Part shown: in pieces, positions 33,650 through 46,114 of the stretch
How positions within the stretch are numbered: position 1 is the stretch's first letter
Layout: each line of letters opens with the position of its first letter
Source of the DNA: Amphiura filiformis
Lineage: Eukaryota > Echinodermata > Ophiuroidea > Amphilepidida > Amphiuridae
Reading direction: 5' to 3'
Length of the DNA: 64,000 bases
Assembly: GCF_039555335.1 (NCBI RefSeq)
Contig: NC_092642.1
Location: 17,265,208-17,329,207, forward strand
Notes under the pieces: model-generated
Told to the model about the DNA's origin: nothing
The model's input: only the letters and a program-made list of their open reading frames with translations
Database searches by the model: none
Position numbers and translations under genes: made by a program

Positions 33650-34209
33650 TTAACGTGACTGTTTACTGTTTACTCTCAGAAGTGCATTAACTCAAAGTGC
33701 TTTAATACGTAATTATTCAAGCAAGATAAATAAAGTACACATTTGTGGAAAGGAAATTAGTCAAAGAATCTAAATAAAAACAACACAGATTTGTTTTAAA
33801 AAAAATGTTTTACCTCCATTTGTTTTGTAAACACAATAAATAATGGCTTTTATAATTTTGTTCTAATCTAGGCACTCCATTCCATGAACAGCTTTTTCAT
33901 TTTTTGGATATTAGCTTTATTTTTTGAATTACTGACCAAATAATTCAAAAAATAAAGCCAACATCCAAACAATGAAAACCCCGTTCATGGAATTTAGTGT
34001 CTAGATTACAAAAAAACACATGACATTTGAGACAAAACACGTGTTTTGTTGTGCATTTCTCCAAAATTTCTGTTTTTGTACCTAATTCGTGTTTATATTT
34101 AGATTCCTTGACTAATTTCCTTTCCAAAATGTATTTATATATCTGCATGAATAATTAAGAAATTACATGACTTATTATTAATGCATTTCTGAGTGCACAG
34201 TCCCCTTAA
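33650..34209. mobile_element. Second TTAA-flanked foldback element
   Basis: TTAA lies at 33,650-33,653 and 34,206-34,209. The arms of about 270 bp pair imperfectly: GGAAAGGAAATTAGTCAA on the left against TTGACTAATTTCCTTTCC on the right, with the centre near 33,930 (TTTTTTGAATTACTGACCAA / ATAATTCAAAAAATAAAGCC). The inner ends (CGTGACTGTTTAC; right end reversed GGGGACTGTGCAC) differ from the 31,350 element. No protein is encoded. Confidence 0.75.
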
Positions 34210-34425
34210 TTATTGATTGATTGATTGATTTATTTGGTTCCATAATACAAAATACATAAAAATATTATATTGCACTGTTTAAAATACATTACATAAATAT
34301 AACACTTGACAAAATAAGAAATTAAAAGATATACAATGTGAAGATAAAAATACACTAGGAACCGGATAACCCATAAAGCCAATGTTTCAGGCTTATTTCC
34401 AATGGGGTCCTTGAAAGAAAGATTT
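34207..34425 (-). mobile_element. Non-LTR retrotransposon 3' tail (minus strand)
   Basis: The reverse complement reads GGACCCCATTGGAAATAAGC through TTATGGGTTATCC and ends in AAATAAATCAATCAATCAAT, a short-repeat tail typical of CR1/L2-like LINEs. It is related to the fragment at 14,071-14,219. Confidence 0.6.
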
Positions 34426-36922
34426 ATTATATAATGATCAATTCAAAAGCAGCGAATCCATGCAGCGAATGGAGAATTGCAACAAGGGTTTGCATGCGTG
34501 TTTATTCAATCGAGTATGTAGTGGGGAATCTTGTGGATTGCGATTTGTTAATGCGAATTGCGTCTTATGACTTGCGCATATTATTAAATAATATTCTTTT
34601 GAAAGTAGCTCTGCTGTGACCTGATTTCATGGCGCAAGTCACAAAGCGTAATAGATAGCATTCGAAAACCACAACATCTCAATTTAAAAATGAGCTTGGC
34701 CCAAAATATATATCGAAATCGCACATAAACATACTAATTATGTGCAATTTTGCTTATATAATGGGTATGTGCTCCCCTCTCAATCTCAATCCCAGATCCT
34801 ACTTTCGATCCTGATTGGTTTAGCCAATATTTGGCAAGTAAAATAATGTCTCATATTTGAATCGTGGACCCTCCATTTGTATAATCGTTATTGCTGCCCG
34901 GCCCTCTAAATCTAAATCCTAGACCTCCACTGATTGTTCGCCAATATTTGGCCTGCAGGAAACGTTTTTTTGTTTATAATCTGCCCGGGGATAATCTACA
35001 AAAAAATATTTACGGATTATTTCAAATTTCCAAGGTACTTATATGAGATGAGGAATTTTCACTAAATATTATTATTTTTATTTTTTTTTGTGTTTTTAGC
35101 AGTTTCGGGCATATTTGGTAGCTCCGTTATAACAATAAACACTGGCATTCATCAGAATATGTTTTCCCCAATTAACTCATTTTTTTTACAGCAAATACGT
35201 GATTCTAAGCTAACTCGTTACGAAGGCAGTTTTAGAAATTACACTTTAAATATAAAAGCTTATAAACACGTTTAATCGATAAACAACCTGTAAATAGCCG
35301 TACTCTTATCAAATTAAAATATGTATTGTACTTGTTTCATGTTTATTCGCTTCGCTTGCTTAATAAAATATATTCTAGGGGCTATAGTGGAAATATTGAA
35401 GAAGTGGTCTGTTCTTTAAGTTGTGACAAGTAAATGAGTCATGTGTCAAGCAATTGTGTTTTTATTTAATGTTACAACGATGCACAGCGTCATCATCCCT
35501 ATATCTTCGTGTCAGAAATTGCCATGATAGTCGGCGAATCCACTAGTTCTTCAACAGCCACGCATGGCGAGTTTGTTCGAGATATAGACCGATCGACTCG
35601 AGCTAAGCACACCACCGGTTACCATAAAAATGCACGCTTCTTCCCCATTACGAATGCAGCGTTGCCATTTATAAGCTGAAATGACTAATTTTTACAATCT
35701 GCGCATGCTCATTATCCTGGCTCGTTCAACGTTTTAAACGCAAGAAAAATTTTTTGCCAGTTTTTGTCTAGTTCAAGACGCAAAGTGGAATTTCAATACG
35801 CACAGTAACGCTTATCATATTCTTTCAACACATATATTTCTAACTACAAGTCTTACAAATGTTTTGTACAAAAGCAAAAATAACGGTATATATTAAAGGG
35901 TTTGAGAATATAATCACATCAAAAGAATCTACACCATATCACAACATGTAGTCTATTTTCATTATAGGAATAAAATCAGTTCATCTCATTATGCAGCAGA
36001 GAAATATGATCTTATTGTCCCTGAGTTTACTATTCTATTTCCAACTAGTAAAAGACTCGAACTTCATCAATACAGCGACAGTAGATTTAGCCTGTTTAGT
36101 TTGAAAGAAAACTCATACATGTAGCTGAATATAATTACACTGATCGCTGAGCTATTAGCGATTGGTTTTTAGCCAATGATTGGTTTTAACCAATCGCTCA
36201 CCGGGCGCGGAGCCCTAGGTATAAGCTCATTTTGTAATAGAAGCTACTCTCACTCAGCAGCTGGCGGGCAGTTTATAAAGACACGTGCTTTGATGCCTAT
36301 ACAAAATAATTCTTTACCTGTAGTCCGGCTGCCAGTGGGTATGACCTTGTTTTGGTGTCCATAGTTTTGTTTTTGATGGATATGGCTTCTCAAGACCACC
36401 AACTTAAAAAATAAGTTTACTGGAAATCTGCCAGCATTGAGCACCGCGCTTTTGTTCTGGTTTTACTGGAACGTTTGCGTGCCAAAAAACTTTTTACCCC
36501 ACATGGTCATACACCCAAAACTTTTTACCCCCCCCCCCCCTTCAGAACTACTATAAATATTAATTTTCCGGCCACCAACCAAAGTAATTCTGAACACTCC
36601 CTTATCCATCATATTAAAATGTGAGTGCAGTGAGCAGGAAATTTTGGATATTTGAACATGTTCCTAACGTTTTCCTACACTTTTTTAGGGCGTAGTATAG
36701 AAACGGTGCCCAAAACATCTATGCCAAAAATCGCTTCCCCTCCCCCCTTCTAACCTGCCAAAATCGCTTAATTAAGTTGTTCGACTTGCCAAAAAAATTG
36801 ATTTGCCCCATATCCTTCTGTCCTGCCAAAAATCTTTGCCTTCCCCCTATAGTTGAACCCCTATCCAAGTCAATAAAATATTAACCAATCTGTCAATAAA
36901 TAAAGCAGTATGTAGACTTTTT
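34426..36922. other. Intergenic sequence upstream of the sulfotransferase
   Basis: No coding sequence recognised. At 36,476-36,860 there are repeated phrases such as ACTTTTTACCCC and GCCAAAAATCGCTTCCCC with a run of about 14 C, the look of a degraded low-complexity repeat. Candidate enhancers cannot be identified by eye. Confidence 0.55.
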
Positions 36923-37177
36923 ATTAGACGTACAATATTGTATGTAACATATCTACGTTATTTAATCTATTGCCATTCCATTTCCAGTAATGTTTAAGTT
37001 TTAACGAATGTTTGATGACGTAAAATCGATAATATATTTCTACCAGATATTATACGTAACATATTATCGATTTTACGTCATCAAACATTCGTTAGAGCTT
37101 AAACATTACTGGAAATAGAATGGCAATAGATTTAATAACGTAGATATGTTACATACAATAATTATTGTACGTCTAAT
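36923..37177. mobile_element. Foldback MITE, about 120-bp arms
   Basis: ATTAGACGTACAATATTGTA at the left pairs with TACAATAATTATTGTACGTC at the right. Inner arms such as AACGAATGTTTGATGACGTA pair with TACGTCATCAAACATTCGTT. The loop is small (near 37,050). It lies about 340 bp upstream of the sulfotransferase start codon, so it could sit in the promoter region. Confidence 0.85.
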
Positions 37178-37338
37178 ACTCGGAGTCTGCATACTGCTAA
37201 TATTGCTTAAGTGCAACTTTATTTATTGTTCACAGTATATGCACGAGCTTTAATACATGTAGAAGTCATGCCTGAGTAGTATAAATATAATTGATTTAAT
37301 TTGACTGAGAACTTGAACTGACCTGACCTGTGTGATAT

Positions 37339-37350
37339 TATATACAAAAG
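37339..37350 (+). promoter_or_regulatory. Candidate TATA element of the sulfotransferase
   Basis: TATATACAAAAG lies 169 nt upstream of the start codon. If used, transcription would start near 37,370 and give a 5' UTR of about 150 nt with no intervening intron needed. Position and sequence are the only support. Confidence 0.3.
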
Positions 37351-37518
37351 GTTCTGATCCTGGGTCACTGATACGTTAAACCGTGCACTGTGTGTTTTCC
37401 TTTACTACTTCCCCGGACTACTTCACAAAACTTTTTCAATCGCTTGACGCGCTGTTATACAGTTTATTCCAATCACTATACGGTTTATATATCAATTGTT
37501 GTGGCATTTTGCAATATT

Positions 37519-37678
37519 ATGGCTTCTCGTGATTTTGTGAAACCTGATGGTATACCAGGTACCCATGTATACGAGGGTGAATTAGTTGCCGGCATGACAC
37601 CTGCATCTACTTTAGATGCATTGAAAACTTGGCAATTACGACACGATGATGTATTTGTCATAACGTACCCTAAGTCTG
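37519..37678 (+). CDS. Sulfotransferase exon 1
   Basis: 53 codons plus one base, from ATG to the donor G|GTAAGT. It ends within the PAPS-binding loop, after YPKS. The upstream frame is open, but only to a non-ATG codon at 37,390, so the ATG at 37,519 is preferred. Confidence 0.92.
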
Positions 37679-40600
37679 GTAAGTAATGTACATACTCTCA
37701 GCAAATACAACGGTTAAAACGTGTATGAAAAAAAAAACACACACTGCATGCAATTAATATTGTTTTGTCAGAATTAATATTTTTTGCAAACTTCGCAAAA
37801 AAATGTTAACACTTACAAATTATATGCAGGCCATATGTTTGCAGCAACTTTAAATATGTTTTTTCAATATTACGCTCGTAAAACGTTTTAATATAGGACA
37901 TAATTAAAAACTTTTGTGACGTGATCAGTTGCATTAATATTTTGTGTTAACATGGCTTATCTCAACCTGGAATTTGGTACGGGTGCGGTGGTGGGGGTGT
38001 TTTGTGGTGAAAGTGTAGCCTATGCAGTATGCAGGCCCGTACGCAGGGGGGGGGGGTGCGACCGCACCTCCTCAGAAGTATACAAAAAGTCCCAAAATTT
38101 AAGAATTTGCGAGCGTAGCGAGGAAAAAAAACAGGTTTTTTACGTTTTTTTGGTCGAAAAAGGTCCAAATTTTTTGGGGAAAGTCCACTTTTCACAACAT
38201 CGCCCCCCCTATGGAAAAAAGTCCACTTTTTCAAAATCAGCACCCCCCAAAAAAAAAAAAACCTGCGTGCGGGCCTGGCAGTATGGATGCGTCTTTTGGG
38301 GAATAATGAATTTAGAAAAAGGGCATCATTCGAGTACAAAACCTGAACAAATGGGGTTCACTGTGTAGAAGAAAATGGGGGTCATTGAGTAACAGTATTT
38401 GTGAAAGGAGAAGCAATTTTTGACAGGTCCAGGGGGGGGGGGGGAAAGATTATTTTGGCAATTCAACAGCGGTTTCAAGATATTTTTGGCACATATTTCA
38501 ATCGTAACATTCCCCTCTCATGGTTCAAGAAATAAATTCAGATTCCCACCTTAAAACTCTCATTCCCTCTGGCGTAAATTTTGAATTGTTCCTTAAACGA
38601 CTCTTTTCAAAACAGGCACCCATTGGCTCTTTGAAATCGTCAGTCTCATAATAAATGGTGGAGATCCGGATAAAATTGAAAGAAGTCACATGACCATTGC
38701 TCCCGAGTTGATTATGGCTCCACCAGGTGACGAGGAAGCAATGAAAACTACACCACCAGGCTACAAGCTAATAAATAACTGGGAATCACCCAGAGTGATG
38801 GCAACGCATTTGATAGAAAAGTTTCTGCCCCCAGATGTATGGAGAAAGAATGTGAAGGTTAGTAAACTTTAGTAATAAAATAATCAAAACTTTATCAACA
38901 ATAACACCTTGGTGTAGATTATTCATCCAGTAGTTCAAAACATTATTTTGTAAATTAAATCTAATACTGGAACTAGAATTTGCAACTCACTTTGCTACGT
39001 TGCGTCCGAAAACATCGGACTTCGTCAGGCATCTGATTGAAGATGTTGTGATGACGTCAGATGTTGTGACGTCAGACGGCGAGGAATGAGTGAACGCACA
39101 GATTTAACCGTTGAACAAATTTTTGAACTTGTCACCATCTGCCTCAAAACAACTTATTTCTCGTACGACAATAAGTATTTCATCCAACAATATGGGTGCG
39201 CGATGGGCTCAGCCGTTTCCCCAATTGTGGTTAATCTCTACATGGAGAAATTTGAACAACACGTGCTGAGTAGTTACCCCGGTAAACCGCCCAAATTGTG
39301 GCTTCGTTTTGTTGACGACACATTCATCATCATAGACAAAAGCGAGTCGGAGTCCTTCTTTAATTTCATTAATCAAGTTGACCCGAACATCAAATTCACT
39401 CAGGAGGAATGTGTGGACAATAAGTTAGCTTTTCTGGACTGCTTGGTTCATTTGAACAGTGACGGTACCCTCAACTCAACGGTTTATAGAAAGCCCACGC
39501 ATACCGATCACTATTTACAATTTGACTCACATCATCCGCTGATCCACAAATTAGGCGTGATCAGAACCCTCCAATACCGTGCGGACACTGTCATAAGCAA
39601 TTCTGAGGACATTCCGGAGGAAAAAGATCACTTACAGAAAGCCCTTGAAATTGTGGATACCCCGGTTGGGCGTTTACCAAAGCGAACAAAACCAAAGACT
39701 CCACTAAATCCACCACAGGAGAGGTAAACCATGACAATCGCACACAGGTAACCATCCCAGGCTTAAGAACTTTTTCAAGTCCTTCGGCATTACTACGTGC
39801 TTCAAACCTACCAACATCCTACGGGGGAAGCATGTTAAGGACAAACCCCCCAGAGATAAACAGTGCAATCTAGTTTATGGCATTACCTGTCATGATGCAG
39901 TCATGTCTACAGTAGAATTCATCTCGACCTTTGCAGGACCTAACCCCATTAAAAGCTATTAAACCAAGATAACACTCATTGAAACAGCTCAACTGATTAA
40001 ATCGGATCTTCTCTGGCTGTGCACATGTGACTATTTTCATGTGCGATATCGCAATAAAGTTTTTTATTATAGCTTCAGTTGGGTAACCGATTATAAAGGA
40101 AACGAAAGGAAACAATGGTATGTGTACTATTGTTCACGAAATGAGACAATGGCGTGCTTTTTGTAAACCAGCATTCTTGAAAATGAGCAACATAATGATT
40201 GTTGACTTAACACGGTTTGGAAATAATTTCTTCATATTTTTGGTGTTATCTGTCGTTTACATATCCTTCCTAAAACACAAAAGTACGACCCTCTCCAAAC
40301 ACCTAAATTAGCTAAAAATTTAGGACATGTTACAAAACTATATTGTCTAGAATTTTAGAAGAGTACTTTTAATATTGGCCGGTTATTTTTCACACAGCGA
40401 CGTTAACTAGGCAATGTACTATTACCTATAACATTAACTAAAACACCAAAGTACGAATATTTCCAAACATCTAAATTAGCTAAAAATTTAGGACATGTTA
40501 AAAACTATATTTTCTAGAACTTTACTAGAGTACTTTTTATATTGGCCGGTTATTTTTCACACAGCGACGTTAACTAGTCATATCCCCATACTTTTAACGT

Positions 40601-43600
40601 AGGGCTATTTGTAGAGGTCACTCGTCAATGGGAAAGAGCACTGTGTATTGTGTATAGGAAAACGGACAGTAACTGCAGTATGTGCTGCCCCGGACTGTGG
40701 TGACTCCTATGTAGGCGAGACAAAACAATCTCTACGAGCGCGATTGAACCAACACAGGCGCCCTAGCTCCAGCGAAGCCCAAAACTCCGCGGTTTACAAC
40801 CACTGCAACAAGAAAACTGAACATTTCTTCAACCCTGAGGAAGCGGTTATTCTAGATAAGGAGGAGAAGTGGTTTGAGCGAGGAGTCAGAGAATCCATAT
40901 GGGAGAGAGTGGAGGAGCCCGCCATTAACAGAAAAGGGGAACTCCGCTTCCAGTTGTCACGTGCATGGGACCCGGCGTTACGAGACATTCCTCGCCGACT
41001 GACGTCACAACATCTGACGTCATCACAACATCTTCAATCAGATGCCTGACGAAGTCCGATGTTTTCGGACGCAACGTAGCAAAGTGAGTTGCAAATTCTA
41101 GTTCCAGTATTAGATTTAATTTACAAAATAATAACACTCTACGGTATGCATATAGTATATAGCATTAATTCCCAACCAATTGTTTGCTGGTAAAAGTATT
41201 TATTTGAGTGTGTATAACTGTTTTACTTTTTTGTTTTACCGGGTGTGGGATTTTCAACAGGTGCTATACCTTGGTCGAAATCCGAAAGACGTGTTTTGTT
41301 CTGCAGCTTCCTTTCATCTTTCGCTGATGCCGAAAGAACTCCAAGACTTCGACAACTTTATAAAGTACAACCTTCTTTGCGAACAAGGTAATACTGTAAC
41401 AATTTATTTAATAACAATCGGATAATTATCTATATTATTAAATTTGTTAATCTAGCTATGATCTCAACACAAAATAAAGACGTACCTCAAATTTTTGGTC
41501 ACAACCATCGGTCAACCCCGACGGGACCCATTCAAGTTTAATACCAAGAGTGTATGATCAAGTCCAAAACTTCACTGCTCCCGAACCTGGGTTGCCAGTC
41601 TCCAGATGAAGGTCAATCTTGTGACCAAAAACTTATTTTGTGTTGAGATCATAGATTTATATTATGAAGTCTACCAACACAGATGAGCTTTCAATATATG
41701 TATTAATATATAGATTTACCTAAACATAAACCTTAGAAACACACGATAAAAAAGAAATATCGTCACGATTCCACACAATAAAGAAGAAATATCGTCACGA
41801 TTCCTGCATACTGACGACACAAGATTACTATAAACCGTCTCTTTGAATGACTATTAAAAGGCGACGGTGTCGATTTTGCAATGCGAGACGTTTTTGCTAC
41901 ATAATGATCGGTATACTCTTACTCGTGTATTATAAAGTCTGCACAAAAAGTAACGTAGCTGTTATAAATACGCCTATAGCATGTATAGCTTCCGAACATT
42001 TTTATACCACATTCGTCCAATTTCGTTCAATATTAGCAACACAGTAGTGCTTTTAAATATAAATACCCGAATTTAAAAGTTGCAGCAATTTGTATTGATT
42101 TGAAGTCAGCGCAAAGATAATTACGGATTTTACGTGCCACAACGATTGTAATCATTGAACGCTGTAAACTGCAACTTTTAAATTCTGGTATTTTTCTTTA
42201 ACATCACCACTGTGATGTTAATATTGAACGCAATTAGACAAATTGGGTATCAAAATGCGCGTAAATAAATCATTCTTCTTCCTATGTTGAAATACTGTGA
42301 AAACAATGGGGACATATGGGGACACTCACGCCTAATATAGGAACGGTTTATATATTCTTGTTTTGATATTCGTCAGAAATTACGACGATATGTTGTTATT
42401 ATGTTGGTTATACAAATGGTATAATAATTCAAATAAAAGATAGCTTGGTAGATAAAGAGAGTCAATTTAAATTGTGCTCTTTGTTTTGTTTGAACAACAC
42501 GTGTGTTTATTATGAAAAACGAAGTATTTCAAAAATCTATACTACGCATATTCTTATTTCACAGTACCGTTTGGAACATGGTTTCAGCATGTGAAGGGGT
42601 ATGAAAAACACCACGGCAAAGACAACTTTCTGTTTGTAAGATACGAAAATTTGCAGAAGGTGAGCTCTTCTGCCAAAAGATTGGATAAAACAAATACAGA
42701 CATTCACATTTTGGCTTACTTAACTCATCATGCTCGTGGAAGTAAGTCAGTGATAGCCAGCAAGAAAGCTGGCTACACCCCCGAAGCATGTCCAATTGTA
42801 CTCGAATAGCCCTACCTAGGTATAAAATGAGGCGATGGTTATCAGTGGCGTATGGCTGCTGGGGAAGGGGGCGACTGACACCTTACGAAAATTGCATCTT
42901 AACAAAGTAGAAGTAGTTAAAAATCATGCGATATTGAATTTAAAAAATAGTTGCCCCTCATTTTCTCCCTTAATTAATAGAAAGCTTTAAATAATACCAA
43001 TGTGACACTAGGACACCGGACGTTTATGGAATTGTCGATTGCATTCTCTAGTGGCCATTTCTAAGCGGGTGCGTTTTGATTTTTTGGTGCCAATTTCCAG
43101 TCGATAAATGGCGTAAACTTTTACTAATTCATATGCTCATTTATTGACATAAAATATATCACACATCATGAAAAAACAAAATTAAAAATTTCCTTAACAT
43201 TTGAGTGTCCAAATAGGCAGACTTGTTACCATCATAATATATGCGTACAATAATCGCAAATAAAACAATACGCGTTAGTAACCTATCAAACGTTTTAATT
43301 CATCTTCATAATATAACATCCTGATGGTTACATAGCACTAATAGGCCTGGGCGATACGTGGAAATACGACGAGTAACTATTTGTTTGCATGGCAAAAGAA
43401 AAGACTGCATTAGGCCAAAAAAAAAAAGGTGTTTGTTTGCCCAGACACGACCGACCCAAAATATCAAAAAACATCATACAGTTTTTTTTAGTTTTTTTTT
43501 TACAATGATATAAAAATAAAGAACATTATGTTTTCCCCCCATGAAAATGCCAAATGACACTTGAAAGTTAATATTCCTGGCAATCACAGCTTTCATTTTT

Positions 43601-45726
43601 CCCATTTAGCCCTCCCCAACCATGCCAACAATATTTTACCATCAATCAACATCAATATAGAGAACCAAGCAGGACAAGTACATGTACTAGTATGGTCTGG
43701 GATTTTGTACTCCAGCCCGATTTTGTTACCAAAGTTAAACTTTATATGGTAAGGTTGAAATCCGGGGTTATGTACGTCATCCACCAGTGGAGCTCCTGCG
43801 CCCCTCCGCAGAACTTCCGGTAGTGGATGTTCTGCGCTCGGGGGCGCAGAGAATCCACTGTCGGAGTTGCTGCGCTCGGAAGTAAAATAATAGATTTTCG
43901 TATTATAATAACGGTGGATCATTGCTGCGCTCGGGCGCAGAACATCCACTGTCGGAGTTACTTGCTGCGCCCGGGCGCAGTCCCTTATATGTAACGGTGG
44001 ATCATTGCTGCGCTCGGGCGCAGAGAATCCACTGTCGGAGTTGCTGCGCTCGGAAGTAAAATAATAGATTTTCGTATTATAATAACGGTGGATCATTTCT
44101 GCGCTCGGGCGCAGAACATCCACTGTCGGAGTTACTGCGCCCGGGCGCAGTCCCTTATATGTAACGGTGGATCATTGCTGCGCTCGGGCGCAGAGAATCC
44201 ACTGTCGGAGTTGCTGCGCTCGGAAGTAAAATAATAGATTTTCGTATCTATACTATTAAAGAGGAACTTGCCGATAATCGATACTTTGAAGAGGAACTGA
44301 TCGAAGGAACTTGCCGATAATCGATACTTTGAAGAGGAACTGATCGATTCATCGGTATCATCTCGGAGATTATAGATAAATTATAAATTAATAAATTGAT
44401 AAATAAATAAGTTCTAGCATTTCCAGATGAATGGTAAATGCATAGATAGATAGATAAATTAATAAATACAAATAATTATTTGGATTTATTCGGTAGATCA
44501 ACCAATGGTGGCCCGCTTATTTACGGTCCGTTGCTGCGTTGCTATACGCGGATTACGCACAGGTCGTGGCAACTTCCCGACGCGCTAATGGTAACAAAAC
44601 TTCCAGTTTCATCTAAGACGGAAAATATCACATCTCTTAGACGGAACTAACAAATTAATGGCTGAGACAAAGATGGTTTTAAGTTACGTATTTTGAAAAT
44701 AAATGGTCCAAGTGATCTAATAATTTTGAAAGTGATATTAGTTTATCCGTTCGTGGTGACTTTCGACGGAGAGTGGGCATTATGCGGTATGGTAACCGCA
44801 ACGGCTATAATAATAAATCAACTGCATTCGTTTATGCAAATTATGACTTTCGGAAACTTCTTTTGTGATGACTTTCCGAAGATTTTAAATTCAAGGTAGG
44901 CCTAGGCATATATACGGTATTGGAAAGTAATTTGAGTTTATTCGTTTGTCATGTTGTGATGAATTTCGATGGGGAGTTTGGGACATTATTAGCAGATTAT
45001 AGCATGGTATAAAACCGCAACCGCTAAATATCCGTGGCGTAGATTTCTTTTTGACATTAGGGAGGGATGAAAACATTTCTTGAAGTAGGCATATTAATAG
45101 TGAATCCGGCATCTTTTGGCAACATTAACAATGGCGTAGATTTCTCTTGACATGGCATGGGGGATGGGTCCGTTTAAATCAATTTCTTGCAATAGGGCTA
45201 CAGTGAAGCCAGCATCTTGGCGACATAATAATTTATGGCAAGCTAATTAGGCCTACTGGTGAATTATATTGTGCAAAAGTGGAACAAATTCGCACGAAGG
45301 CCGCAAAAATTGGCACTTTTTAGTTTGGCCAAAAATGAGGTTAATTTTGTCAGAAACCCACATCTATTATACATGTGTGAACTTGGGGTGATTGTACGGA
45401 CCATTGACCTTATCAAAACATTGGGGGAGGGGTTATACCCACCCCAACACCAGAATTTACGCTATGTAACTCAACCTTCTTGAAACCCAATGTTGCTATA
45501 GGCCTACTTGATGAAACAGAAACACATATAAAAAAAGAACGAACGAAAGAAATAAAGGAACCCACATACATGCGTCAACATGGAGGTGATTCAGTAGATC
45601 ATGCCCCTTATCGAAATATTGAGGAATTTATTACTCATCCCGGGATTTATGCCTATGTAAAGAAAGAAGAAGGAAGGAAGGAAAAAAAGGAAGGAAAGAG
45701 GGAAGGAAAGAGGGAAAGAAAGAGGA

Positions 45727-45794
<68 letters not shown>

Positions 45795-46055
45795 AAAAAG
45801 AAACAACGGGAAAGCAAGAAAGAGAAAGGGAGAGAAACGAAAACAAAGAAGAAATAGACAGACAGAAAGAAAGAAGAGAGAGAGAGAGAGAAAGAAAGTG
45901 AACAAGCAAGAAACAGAAAGAGAAATGGAACGCAGGAAAGAGAGAAACTGAAAGAAAAAAGGGAAGACAAAGAAAAAAAAGTAAAAAAGGGGAAGGAAAG
46001 AGGGAAAGAAAGAAAGAAAGAAAGAAAGAGGGAAAGAAAGATAGAAAGAAAGGGA

Positions 46056-46114
<59 letters not shown>

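Larger units (their letters stand above)
38942..41132 (+). mobile_element. Penelope-like element filling sulfotransferase intron 2
   Basis: Inverted terminal repeats of about 140 bp (left begins ATTATTTTGTAAATTAAATC; right ends GATTTAATTTACAAAATAAT) flank a Penelope-type reverse transcriptase fragment and a GIY-YIG endonuclease fragment. The intron without this element would be only about 210 bp. The element is 5'-truncated, frameshifted after the RT region, and its endonuclease is split by a later 792-bp insertion at 39,891-40,682. Inverted termini are a known Penelope arrangement. No long target-site duplication is visible. Confidence 0.88.

Noticed and set aside
43593..44123. 176-codon minus-strand frame
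   Set aside because: It runs through the GC-box foldback subrepeats and changes with repeat number; no domain.
44693..44899. Frame [18 protein letters not shown] conserved in both Helitron A copies
   Set aside because: The two copies are recent duplicates, so conservation is uninformative. The frame is short and differs by an indel in the other copy.
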